Notes under the pieces: generated by a model
Databases searched by the model: none
Seen by the model: only the letters and a program-made list of their open reading frames with translations
Told to the model about the DNA's origin: nothing
Program-made: the position numbers and the translations under genes
Shown here: piece after piece, positions 13,271 to 24,600 of the stretch
Position numbering within the stretch: position 1 is the stretch's first letter
Layout: every line of letters begins with the position of its first letter
From: Cardiocondyla obscurior
Lineage: Eukaryota > Arthropoda > Insecta > Hymenoptera > Formicidae
Assembly (NCBI RefSeq): GCF_019399895.1
Contig: NC_091888.1
Coordinates: 590,501 to 654,500 of the forward strand
Length of the DNA: 64,000 nucleotides
Direction of reading: 5' to 3'

Positions 13271-14454
13271 ACATAGATATATAGATCAATCCAAAATAAA
13301 AAATAATTAAAAAACGTTATTATCATGTTTTCTATAAACGTTGTATTAAATTAATATTGAGAAACGGTAATACGTGACGTTGTATAAGTTAATGTTCATA
13401 AACGAACGTGATTACTGGATGATAATTAAACACTTTTTTTTAATCGGATACTGTGGTCAGAAGTGCATTAAACATCGTTTACAAACACGCGATCGTTCAA
13501 ATTAACCAAATATGGGGAGTTAATTATTAGTCTGTTTACTTATTACAAAGCATAAATGTCTAACTACATTGTACTTATAAAGTGAAGCCTTGTTGAAACG
13601 TAACTACCATCAATTTGTTGAGCATTACGTTCGATTTTAACATCGCGGGCGTAATATCGTTACCCCGCGACGCGGTGAAAGTGATAAGAAGCGAGGAAGT
13701 GTACACGTTAATACGCTTTACGGTTATTAGTTTGCAAATTATTTCTCTCGATATAAGATCAAAGTGGATAATGGTATCCTTGGCGCTGAGCAGCATCACG
13801 TCTCGCGTATACTAAACGCAATTGTGTACAAGAACCGTGAGTAATGGCGTGACGCTTTATAATCCTGGAAGTTTGGACCTAATCAAGTACTTATTACAAT
13901 TACCTACGGTATGCGCAACCCGGCAACTTTCAGTCCACTCGCAGCTACAGCTTCTGATACTGTAAAGGGTTCCGCCGTCTAATCTCGTTTGAATGCACGC
14001 TGCACCGAGTTTCCATATTCATCTAACTTCGACTTTGACTTCGGCGTGAGTTATATAGCCCGTTCAGTGTTTCATCAGATAAGATTTGTCTACAGATTTA
14101 GTTGCCTCACCGAACTTTTGCGATGCAATCTCTTAGATTACGCTTTTTCGTACTCGCGCGCGACACGCGCGAGATTTGCAAGCAATTTTTTTTTTTTTTT
14201 TCAATATTAATGTACCTAATTGTGCCCTAGTTGAGTAAATTATCTGTTTCTTTTTATTTTACATTATATATTTTCTCATCGTTACTGTTAGATTTGTTTT
14301 TATCGTAAACTAACCGAGCCGTGGATTAAGATTTGATATTACGATGCGCGTACGAGAAGGGTTCATTTATATTATACCTTGAAGCCACAACTCTAAACCC
14401 ATTACTGGCCATCGTACAAAGTTACTTTCAATATGAGATTAATTTACGCCTGCA

Positions 14455-14492
14455 AGGCTAAGTTTTTATTTTTTAATAAAAACATCAAGCCT
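14455..14492 (+). repeat. Short inverted repeat (stem-loop) 184 bp upstream of the dpr acceptor
   Basis: AGGCT (14455-14459), AA, then GTTTTTATT (14462-14470), a TTTT loop, AATAAAAAC (14475-14483), ATCA and AGCCT (14488-14492). The inner 9-bp and outer 5-bp arms are perfect complements, separated by a small AA/ATCA internal loop. It lies in the intron just before the exon. It is too short for a microRNA precursor. It may simply be A+T-rich chance pairing. Confidence 0.5.
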
Positions 14493-14663
14493 AGCCATAC
14501 ATGTACTACCTAATATTTAAGAAAATCCCTTTTAAATTTTAATTTCAACATTTATGTACGATTTACGTATAAATTTGTTTAAAATTCTTTAAAATTAAGA
14601 GGTGCATAATTTTATTCATTAAAACTGAATTTTCTTATAAAATTATTATCGTTATTACGGCAT

Positions 14664-14675
14664 ATGTTTTTTCAG
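14664..14675 (+). other. Splice acceptor of the dpr exon
   Basis: A short T-rich run ends in CAG at 14673-14675, directly before the exon frame. The next bases, GC then GGT, put the exon in phase with its conserved Ig sequence downstream. The site is supported by that frame agreement more than by the motif itself. Confidence 0.8.
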
Positions 14676-14830
14676 GCGGTTCCAGTATCGCCAGCGTGGT
14701 CGCAGGGAGCAAGCCGACGAGATCCTGGGACAAACCTCAATTCGACGATATTGCACCGCGAAATGTCACTGCCATCGTCGGCCAGACAGCAGAGCTGAAT
14801 TGTTACGTCAAGCATCCGGGCGACCGTGTG
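14676..14830 (+). CDS. Internal exon of a dpr-family (zig-8-like) two-Ig cell-surface protein, first half of Ig domain 1
   Basis: Seen: a 155-nt exon between a consensus acceptor (T-rich tract then CAG, ending 14675) and a consensus donor (GTGAGT from 14831). The first two bases finish a split codon; then 51 codons follow, ending in phase 0. The exon peptide contains PQFDDIAPRNVTAIVG and QTAELNCYVKHPGDRV. Residues 22-51 match the start of the N-terminal Ig domain of insect dpr proteins: the PRNVTA strand with an N-V-T glycosylation sequon at residue 29, the VGQTAxLxC B-strand with the first disulfide cysteine at residue 42, and the turn before the SWxRxRD strand. In this family the intron falls just before that SW segment, which fits this donor. 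Known: dpr proteins are neuronal surface receptors that bind DIP Ig proteins in synaptic partner recognition. Inference: the paralogue is undetermined; the FDDI-PRNV wording recalls dpr7-type members, from memory only. The frame runs past the donor to 15043, but that part is intron read-through. No other exon of the gene was found. Confidence 0.88.
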
Positions 14831-14838
14831 GTGAGTAA
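14829..14838 (+). other. Splice donor of the dpr exon
   Basis: GTG|GTGAGTAA, an almost ideal U1-type donor, follows codon 51 of the exon. Protein similarity to dpr Ig domains stops here: the read-through translation beyond 14830 no longer looks like an Ig domain. The position agrees with the conserved intron just before the SWxRxRD strand in dpr genes. Confidence 0.85.
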
Positions 14839-15962
14839 TATTTTTGTACTACGTTTACCACGCATTCATTGGTTCTCCGCCGCGTTGTCAGGTAAAAAAG
14901 TCCACCGGACGTCCCGTCGATGGTATACACCAATTTCTTTTAATTTTTCCAGCAAGCGTTATAGAATGTTTTTACCTTTTAAAATACAACACTCTTCCGC
15001 GATGAATAAAACAGAAATAGTTATACTTTTATTTCTACAATAATTTTTTTTTTTTTTTAATATGTAAATACATTAAACGTATTATATGTCATTCGACGAA
15101 TTCATATTCTGCCATATCAGAAGTGAATTATAATCGATACTCTATCGTGGAAGATATTTGCTTTCGAGCAATGTAATCGATGGATCAAACGTTTCTTTTT
15201 ATTTAATGTTCTTTTCCCCGCGTCTTTGATGATAAATATTTCTTTGTTCAGTTGCAATTAATACCGCGTAATTGCAAAGTTGTCCCGCGATTGCAATTGT
15301 TATTATCGCGGAGTGTGCGATAAACTTTGCGCGTGTCGGCATAGGAAATCTCCAGAAGAACGTTTATCGTTAGGATGCAAATGGGGCAGCGAAACTTTCA
15401 AAGTCTCCCGACAAGCGAACAATAACCCTGTCCTGAGACAGTTCGCCTGCAACTGCAAACAGTTACTGGGAGAACTCGCGCGATCCAACGTGCGGCGTAA
15501 CACAACGACGGCGTTTTCACGAGGTCCGCGTGCAGAATGGGCTACGCGATAAAAACGCGCGCGGACATTCTTGCTGGGCTGCATTTACAATGGCCGGCAA
15601 GAAACGCAGCGAGGAGTTCTCGGCCTGATTAAATGCAAATCTCGCCGTTATTACAACGCCCGGGCGTAGAAGGCACCGTCGTTCTTTAACGTCGCCATTC
15701 AATTAACAGCCGTAAGGTTATTTGGCTTTAAATCGGCGAATAATAATTAATGCGCGCCGCCGACTCTCTCGGTAACCGACGCCCTTTCGTCAGCGGAACT
15801 TTACGAGGAACCGCAATCGATAGAACTCCGTTCTCTCGAACTGAGATTTTAATCTTTAAGATGACGCTTCACGGCCGGGCGGCAAAGAAATATTTATGGC
15901 ACCGTTAAACTTTATCGACTCGCCGCGAATTGTTTTGGATGTTATCTTTGACAAGCATTAAC

Positions 15963-15985
15963 GGGTCGTTAAACTTTAACGACCC
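15963..15985. repeat. Inverted repeat with 11-bp perfect arms
   Basis: GGGTCGTTAAA (15963-15973), single C, TTTAACGACCC (15975-15985). Arms of mixed base composition make this less likely to be chance than the A+T-only dyads elsewhere. It lies in a patch (about 15690-16000) with several TTAA/TAAT homeodomain-like words about 1.1 kb after the dpr exon. It is a plausible regulatory dyad site, inferred only from sequence. Confidence 0.65.
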
Positions 15986-18171
15986 ACTTGTGCCGAAGGT
16001 ATATGGAAAGTCAAATGTTCAATTCTCGCTTTGCCGAGAGATTCGAGTTTGTAACACTTGTAGGCGGATATTATCATTTAACTTAGTCGCTAATTACTGT
16101 TCAAGATTGGGCATATTGTTAACGCTAGGTGGGCAATTTCTTTTTCACCGAGGCTTGATATACTTTTAGATTTTTCGGAAAGCGCTATTCCGCGTCTGAC
16201 TTTTATTGCCGTTTCCGTGCGAATTTTAATTTTCCAATAAACTCACGGAGGCATCTCGAGCAAAGTTATCGGAACGGTAATTTCGGACGATTCGCATAGT
16301 TCAGCAAGAAGTATTTCTTCCTCCGGAATTGCTTGCAAATACAAACGAACACGGCCGGAGTCGGTTATTGTTTGTTCTTGGATACTCCGGGTGTCGACGA
16401 GAGCGTTTGTGAATTCGTTTGCATTGTCTCAACCTTGTTACCTGTTTGGAAATGTGTACGTCTCCCAGGTTCATTAACACTCTGCGCGCCGCGGGCGATA
16501 ATGAAGTGTGTTCTGATGGAATAATTATCTTTGTGTGTAAATGGCGTAGGAATATATTCGTCCATTTTGTCACGGCAATTTATTGTTTTTTCTTTTTTTT
16601 TTTTTTCACGTTCTATCATACGGCGCGCGACACGTAAACGGTTTAATTTAAAAAGAAGAATTATTACGTTAATTCACCAAAAATGCATTTCTCTCAGTTG
16701 ATCTACACCAACTGTATTATATGACTTGTGTCAGACTGCGGTTTCTGGAATATTGTACATTGAACACCCGGCGGATTCGATTTATACGTAAATGTTCGTA
16801 TAATTATGGGTGTTTATCCGATTTCGCATACGTATCGGCGCGATATCAATATGTACATTAAATCCATTAAAGTTACGTAATGAACAATTGAGGTTTAATG
16901 TTTATTTTACACTGCATACTCGCGTATTATTGCATTATGGAGCGCATAACACAATCTCGTTCATCGCGCACAGATACGCGTTATACATTATTAATATCAT
17001 TCGTTCAATTTTGATCTGCGCGCGTGATCGTCCGAGAGGTCTGCAGCGTCCGAGTAAAATTGTTAACACGCCACTTAATTTATTTTTCCAATTGAAACAT
17101 AATATTTTCTATTTATCAGCTAATGTATAGTTAACTCGCGAATTTTAACGTTTATATTATTTTCGCGTGTTAATGTTATTAAATCGTCGTACCGTTGTAA
17201 GAACAGCACGGTCGAATAATCTACTTTACGCGCGAACATTATTTTCTTGCACGTATATTCGTTTAATAACAGTAACAGATTTTACAAAGCTACAATTTAT
17301 TTAAAAACTCGGCAAGCTTACGGCGCAAAATTTTACTGACATAAAATTCTTGTTGGGACCGATATAAATTTCGCGTATAATGGGCACGATCAATCGTTCG
17401 ATATTTCCCGGACACAGCAGCTGCAATCTCAACAGAATAGTACGTAACATCGTTATCAGGGAGTTTTATTATTTTGAAACGGGGCAATCGTCCTCTTACT
17501 TTAACGCATCATTGAGCACCCTCGGCTATCGTAACAAGAGAGACGGTCGTTAAAGTCGTCTTCACTAGCTTCTGAAATTCCCAGGAGTGCACGCGCCATA
17601 TTGTGTGTTTGTTCATCCATGTAGTAGTATACGTATATGTATAAGATGAACGCAAAGATTAAACCCAGATACTTTTTTTCTCTCTCTCTTTCTCTCTCTC
17701 CTTTAAAGAACTCGTTAAAATTATTCTCGTCGCTATTTAATTTTTTAACATCAACAATTAAAATAATGGGGGATTTTTCTTTAGCAACTGTCTTTTTTAT
17801 TCGTAATTATTTAAAATAATTTTTTTTTTTTAATTACTTTCCAGCGAATAGATGAATAACTATATTCTTTTTATATCTTTTATAATTTTTCCTCGATTTT
17901 AGAAGAAATGCATGACCTCGATAATTGAGGTAAAGTATCTAGGGGAGGACGTACATGTATCCGATTATAATCTTGGTTGCGCGAGGGCTGTCTTTAATTG
18001 ACCACGCCGAAGGGCTTGAGAATAGCAGAAGAAGCAAATAGAGATTGCGAGGGCGGTTACCCCTGACTGCACGTTCTCAGCGCTGGTAAATGAACCGATC
18101 AAGCGTACCTGGCCAAGTGGTTGCTAAGAGAGTATCGGGTCACACCGTCCGTCACTATGTCGATAATATAC

Positions 18172-18206
18172 ACGTCACGTAAACGTACACGTATGTATAC
18201 GTGTAC
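18172..18206. promoter_or_regulatory. Cluster of five ACGT cores containing a 10-bp-arm dyad
   Basis: ACGT occurs at 18172, 18177, 18183, 18189 and 18199. The last part is a dyad: GTACACGTAT (18185-18194), GT, ATACGTGTAC (18197-18206). TACGTG is the core bound by bHLH-PAS dimers such as Single-minded/Tango in insects, and ACGT also fits some bZIP factors. Function is inferred; simple alternating purine-pyrimidine expansion could also give this pattern. Confidence 0.35.
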
Positions 18207-21200
18207 TTGTAGCCGGCACAAACGTCTCGAAGTAGGTTTCGTTGCTATTACATTGGTGAGTGTAAATAGCTGAAGCGAAGATCAAAGGATAAGTGCAACT
18301 ACTGAATTAAATAAGCTAGGCGGAGGCGAGTAGAAAGACTAATTTTAGCCAGTTTTGCATATTACGTTCGAAACTGTATTCGGGCTATTGCCATGCACGT
18401 TTTCTTAAGTACTTTTAAAAATTGTCACGCAAAAATCTGAGGCTGTACTTTTATCGAAAACTAACGTCGAATTGTTAACGTAACGTCCGATATTAGATAT
18501 TTATAATTATAAGAAACCGAAAGACAGCTCGGAAAGAAAAAGTTGCCGGGAGAAGATCGCGTTTCTCACCGGCGGCGGGGTTTGTAGGCGGAACAGCCGG
18601 CTGATTGTAAAATGGATCGGAAGTGATCCGTTTAATCGAGCCCTTCCCATCGCATGTACCATCTGAAATAGTTCGAATGGCTTAGGCTTAATCGTGTATC
18701 TGCAACACTGCTAAAGTGATACGTACTGTTGAAGGAATTCCGATACATGCTACAAGGGTTCGCATTTGATTGCACGAATCGGCTTTGCATTTTCATTAAG
18801 CATAATGGATTGTAGAGATACGCGAAGCCCGTTGTCACTTTAATCGGGCCGCCTCGCTTTTTGCGCGACATCATACTCTACTTTCTGTAACAGGGGAGCG
18901 GCCACTTGAAACTCTATAATACTCTTCATCGACGTGATATTGGGGGATTGGCGCAAATTCATTTTAATCGTCAAAAATATGGCCGGCCAAGCTAACGTTT
19001 CATCCACTTAGCGGCGGTATTAAATGATAAATCAGCGGCGGGTATAGGCGAGCATCGTAAACCGATTCGCTTTCCATTTAACAATTTGCACGTTTTACGC
19101 GATACCGTATCTCGCTTCTCGAAATCAATAAAGTAGGAATGAGTCACGGCGGACACATGCAAAATTGAGCAAAATAAACTGTTTGCTATTTGCAGAGTAA
19201 CCCCGGAGTAATGCATTGTTTATTTCTATAGAACGTTCATAGCTGTACAAATTTTATATTTGAATTTTTATATTTAAATCACCGAAATATTGCGTAATAA
19301 ATATGCTATGAGAAAAGAGAGCGAGGGCTGAGCGAGGAATGAAAGCAAATTATCCGACTGATTTTCGCGCTCCACTTTTTGTTATTATACAGAAATGCGG
19401 CATCTTGATCTCTCGATTTCTACAGCAAAGTCATTTTGCGTATACACGTAATAATACCCTCTCTAAGTACTTCAAATATAAATCGTGATCGAGGCACTCC
19501 CAGAAACGCGTCGAATTTTATATTATAATTTGTGGAATTTTCCAACGCGTTTCAAAGCTATTCAAAATTTGTGCAAAAGTCACTCAGACGTTGCACCAAT
19601 TAATAATCCTTCCTATCGTTTTATAAAACGTCTAACCACTTATACCGCGCTTTGTTAAAATAGCGCGCGTTGTGTAATCCAGCATTATCCACGGCCACCC
19701 TTCCCTCTTTTCAATCCGTCGCGGACGATTTCGAGCGTGGCGCGAAAATAAAAGCACATCGCACAATATGCGCGCCGCCCGAAGGTATTTCCCAGCGACA
19801 CCCTTTCACATCGCGCCGGTAACTCCGATAATTGATTTAGCGGCGGATCAGGAACGTAACACATATAACTGCTCCGTGCAACGGCGAAGGGAGTGGTGGG
19901 GGAGAGGGTTCCGTTTAAACTTAGTTTAATTAAACCGTGGATTTATTGGGCACCGCTTGATACGTGCACACGGAGGCACAGCCACACCGGCCGGGGCGAC
20001 AAGAGGGTAACGTCGGTGTATCCGAGTCGGTGGGGGAGGGTAAAGCGAGATAAAGTAGGAGGCGAAGCTGATGGGTGGCTCGAGGAGGAAGCGAAGGTAT
20101 GGTACACGTGTCTACGAGCATCCCTCTCGTCGCTGTGTGGGTGTATACGCCATGCAGACGGGACAAAATCTTCCAAATGGCCCCGGGAGAAATATTGCGG
20201 GACATCAATTGGGATAATGGCGCGGGTGATCTAAGAAGACTTCGCGAAGAAATCGGTTTCGTGCCCCCCTCCCCTCCTCCGACATCCCACGGGTACGCCA
20301 CGGGTACTCGAAGCCGATATTTTCCTCGAAAATGTCGCGGAATCACCGGAAGATGCATATTCAGCGAAATCACGCTTTAATGAAGGGCGCCGACTGCTCT
20401 TGGAAACGCGAAATGTACACCGCCGAGGGTGAGCTCGTGGTTAATTGGGAAGAGAGACGAGTCCGAAAGCACTCGGCGTTGTGCAATTCTTGACTTATCT
20501 CGCGGTAATTGCTCGGTTATTTTCAATAGGCTTTTCCCTTCAGCCACTTATTCCTCAGAAATCAATTGGTATTATTTATTATTATTATTTAAAATCAGAT
20601 TTTTGTTGCAATCTTATTTGTACGTATATAAAGTATCGACATTATTACGCAGGAATACGTATAACTGTAATTCGACGTTCTGAAACGTTGTGCAGTTCAA
20701 AAGGGCAACTTAGTACTGAAACCACTAATATACGCATTTAAGAAGCTGAAATGCATACGTAATTAGATTGCATCTCGTTGAAACGTATCCAATTGCAGGC
20801 AACTCATTACATTACACGAAGTAGAATTACAAATACTAGTTAGTTCTACTTATTTAAATGTATTTAGCTTTATCGATTAAATTAGCATATTCTAATTGCC
20901 ACACACAATTCATATAACATTAATTAATGTTTAATATCATTTTTATGGCTTTAATTTATATACCATTTAAAAAATTATTCTAAAAACGACGGATTTTATA
21001 TGAAGCGTGTAATTATTTAAAATAATATAATTGTATAAAATTAATTCTGGAAATCTGATATAATAATGGTATGCTTTATTATACTGTAAGACTCGATGAA
21101 TTTTTCGGGAAGTCCATTGACTTCTAATTTATCACATCCTAGTTTACAGGTGATTATCGAACACACCTTAATGCGCTGTCGAGAAATATGCAAACGGGGC

Positions 21201-21607
21201 GACGAGCCATCGTTTTTCTTATCGAAGGATCTACTGACATAATTGCGACAAAGTAGCCGTGGCACGATAATATCTGCATGGCAAAAGAGCTAACAATAAA
21301 TAGAGCTTTTATCACTTTGCATCCTTGAGCGAAGGCTGACTTGCACTTTCTTTGTCAACTCGCATCGCATAAAAACCGCATATAGCTTAACGCTCCGGAA
21401 ATTTTCATCGACTCGGATTTCTGAAGCGGAATAACGATACGCGATAAATTCACATTGGAAGTCATCATCATATAAAACACATTACGATTAAATTGCGAGA
21501 ATTTGCGAAAATGATTTTGCTGATATTAGTAACCGTTTCAAAGCGATAATGAAAAAGGAAAAAGGAATTTAATTTCATATTTTGCATATATACACGTATA
21601 TTGCGCG

Positions 21608-21645
21608 CGCACACGTGTGTGTGTGTGTGTGTATGTGTGTATACG
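21608..21645. repeat. (GT)n microsatellite, imperfect
   Basis: GCGCGCACAC leads into about 13 GT units with one TAT interruption, ending near GTATACG. It is an alternating purine-pyrimidine tract of the type that can adopt Z-DNA. Confidence 0.85.
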
Positions 21646-24600
21646 TCTGTATTTGGGATGGGTTGATATTAAAAAAGATAAATTAAAATATTTTCCGGGA
21701 TTGTACGAAAAAGGGGGAAAAAATGCAATCGTCAGCACGGATACGAAACTCATCCTTCTAATCCTTGGCAAGGTGGAGTGTTTGTGAACGAAAGCGTTCT
21801 CTAGGATTTCCTCCAGAAGCGTCTTTCGATTACGAACCTCTGTCCTAGAGTTTGCTCAGTGGACGAAGGGTCCTGTCCATTACGAGCTTGAACCACACCC
21901 ACTACCACACCGGTGATTCCCAATATTCTCGGCGAAGTGTCAGACGAACGAGGAACAAAAACCGCGTCCGTCGTTTCAATACAAAAAATAACAGCATTAT
22001 ACCGAAAAGAGAACGTAAGAAAATTGATTCGACAAAAATTTCATTTAACATAATAAAAAAAAATAATTATTTATTATTTATTACTATTTTTAATACTATT
22101 TAAGATAAAAAAAAAAGAGAAAAGCAATCTTGATTCGAAGAAAGTAAAATAATTAAATGTACTTATTCCATTTTAATGCTAATTAACGAGGATAAGTCGG
22201 AAAAGACTAATTTTGCGAAAAGATTTCAATCAAGTTCCTTGCTTTGTTCGTATGATCGTACGCAGAGTCAACAACAATGACCGGGGAGAGCAAGTGGGCC
22301 CGGAATCCCTATCTTCGATTTAACGGAAGGACAACAGCTCGCGGGGAACGATTGCTTTCAATTACTTTTATCTGTATTTACTGTGACCGACGAAAGGCTG
22401 GCCGGGTATAATTGGCACTCGTTCCTTGGGGATTGCTCTCGGATAGACGCACGGATAGAATTAGCCTGCTCCCGTGACTGCTTCTAAGTCTTCGTTTGTC
22501 GTGAAATTTACTGTGACCCCAGATCCTATAAATTGGACACGTCGAAGAGAAGTTCAGAGTAACCTCGATTTCTTTGCTGATATTAATTGATTTTACAAAT
22601 TTAATATTTATTTTAAAACCGGGTTTACTTCGAGCATATTATCTCGGATTATTTATAAAAATTTTAATATTCGTAAAATCGCAGCGTAAGATCGAAATGC
22701 GCCGATAAGTTCGCGCAAGCTTGTTCGTACGGATAAAATTATCAGAAGAGAATAAAACAGTGTGAAATGTTTGCCGCGCGTTATTCACATGTTATTGAAA
22801 ACTGTATTAATGAATGACGATCAATCATCTGTCACATCCCTTTCAACTGAGGCAACCGCGCCAGCATTGCTGACACACCAGGTTCATTATTCACTGACAC
22901 ATTATTCACACGCGATCTATCATATTTTCTCAAAATAAAGCGACGTGCAGTAAAGTAAAATACAGGAAAGGGTGGTGTAACTCGCGATTTTCCGACAATC
23001 GATAAGTGATTTCGAATCGATCCGAGGGATGCAGCCGCGAACAGTATCCGAGCGTCAAAGTAGATACGCGGCAAACAAAACGTCAAACGGGTCAGTCAAG
23101 AGAACATTCCCAAAGCTAATTCCGAGAGCGGCCATTAACCACGGCGGACACGAACGCGGCTTGGCAGCATCCGATACGAACGAAATACACGAAGTAAACG
23201 GCATTATTGAAAGGCGACGCGCGTCGAGATAACGCCTGCCTGTTCCACTGAAAGGACGATACCACTTAGGGAATTATCCTCCTTAATTAGCTTTATTTAC
23301 GCTCACTGCGACCAAATACGGAGTGAAACTACGGAATAATCCTCACGGCTCTCTTACGTCACTTTGTCTGCACGGCGAGACGCCAAAAGCTCTTATTCGA
23401 TCGAACACCGTGCACCTCACGGCAATTCTGATATTCAGGATAACGATACGATCTCCGTGAAATAAGTATCTAGTTACACTCTCGGTAGAAAATTTATTTT
23501 GTATGTAATATTCAATGTTTCGATAAATTATATCTAGGTTGCGTGGGTCGCGTTTTTGTATAAAATTTCTATTAAAAGATATAATTAATATCTCGTCTCT
23601 CAAAAAGAAATGTTCTCTTAATAATTTTTGTAACGCAAAAATAAAAAAAAAAATAAAAAAATTTATTATAATTGTGACAACTTCATTTGTGTGTGCTCAA
23701 ACTATAGTTTGGAAAACCCGAAGTCAGATCTGATACCAGGCCCATTTACTTCCTGAACGTCATTACACCCAATAATCCTTATCTTAAACTTCCTAGCCCT
23801 ATCGCATTCTTCGTCCTTTAAGAACCATCTCTTAAAACTTTAGAAAGAAGTCGTTTTCACTCGGTAGCGCTTCGATTGGAGCTCCGCGGCACGAAATAAT
23901 TCCCTTTCAGCGTTTTATCGCTCACGCGTCACTAAAATTTCGCCGAGATTTATCTTGTAGGTTGATTCAAGACGCGGCACGGGCTCTCGAGTTCGCTTCC
24001 GTTTCGCTCCTTTTTTATTAATTATTTCGTGCCGCGCCGTTGTTATCCTGGACGAAGGCTCGATCCGTTGCAAAGTAATCTATTAAGTCGAGTGCAACGA
24101 GCTGCACTTTTCCCAATATTGGAGACGAGCTGCAGCAGGATAGAAAAAGCCCGGGCTAAGAATGGTGGATCGAAGGGGAGAAATGGAGGACGGCGAAGAA
24201 TGCAAAAGCGAGCAAAGCGCCGATGACGGTCGATGGTAAAAATGCCTCCTAGCTTTTATCAGCCGGGTGCAGGCATAATTTAAATGGGAGATTATTAAAC
24301 GTGAGGTTGCGCGCAAAAAGATCCCGCGAGAGATTATTAAAAGTGAAACGCCATTAACGAAAATAGGGGCTCCGGATTTAGGTGCAAATTTAATATGCTT
24401 GTAATGTCTTCATTAATGGGATTCCCTCTTAAAGTTAAAGACGGGATTATCTAGTTATAGCTAAACAGTTAATGCCCTTGTTCAGAAGAATGTTATCTAA
24501 TCACTTATCTTGTCGTAACTGTATTTTTTTTTTTTTTTTTTGTTAGTACTTTAATATAACGAAATTTTTAGCCACGAGTTAGAAAAAGATTAATTTTTGC

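Larger units (their letters stand above)
7166..14675. other. Noncoding stretch leading to the dpr exon
   Basis: Apart from the direct repeat, microsatellite and small inverted repeats listed separately, nothing is recognised. A 182-codon open frame on the minus strand (10743-11291) is the longest in the window. It sits in CpG-rich DNA, overlaps open frames on both strands and has no family resemblance. 11570-11590 and 12930-12950 are T-rich, and 12240-12540 and 13100-13450 are strongly A+T-rich. A frame at 7654-7911 (+) starts with a hydrophobic stretch but comes from A+T-rich DNA with no donor in a useful position. Confidence 0.6.
14831..21607. other. Noncoding stretch, first part of the downstream intron
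   Basis: No further dpr exon (SWxRxRD strand or second Ig domain) could be read on the + strand. CpG-rich patches lie at about 15270-16000, 18540-18620 and 19660-20400. A+T-rich stretches lie at 17100-17500, 17640-17900 and 20560-21060. A CT-rich run is at 17678-17702. The inverted repeat at 15963-15985 and the ACGT cluster at 18172-18202 are listed separately. Open frames up to 147 codons around 19893-20380 overlap on both strands and are not called. Confidence 0.6.

Noticed and set aside
14831..15043. Continuation of the dpr open frame past 14830
   Set aside because: It lies beyond a consensus donor and loses all Ig resemblance; it is intron read-through.
18101..18160. tRNA-like A box (TGGCCAAGTGG at 18110-18120)
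   Set aside because: There is no B box (GGTTCGANTCC) at the right distance and no acceptor-stem complement.
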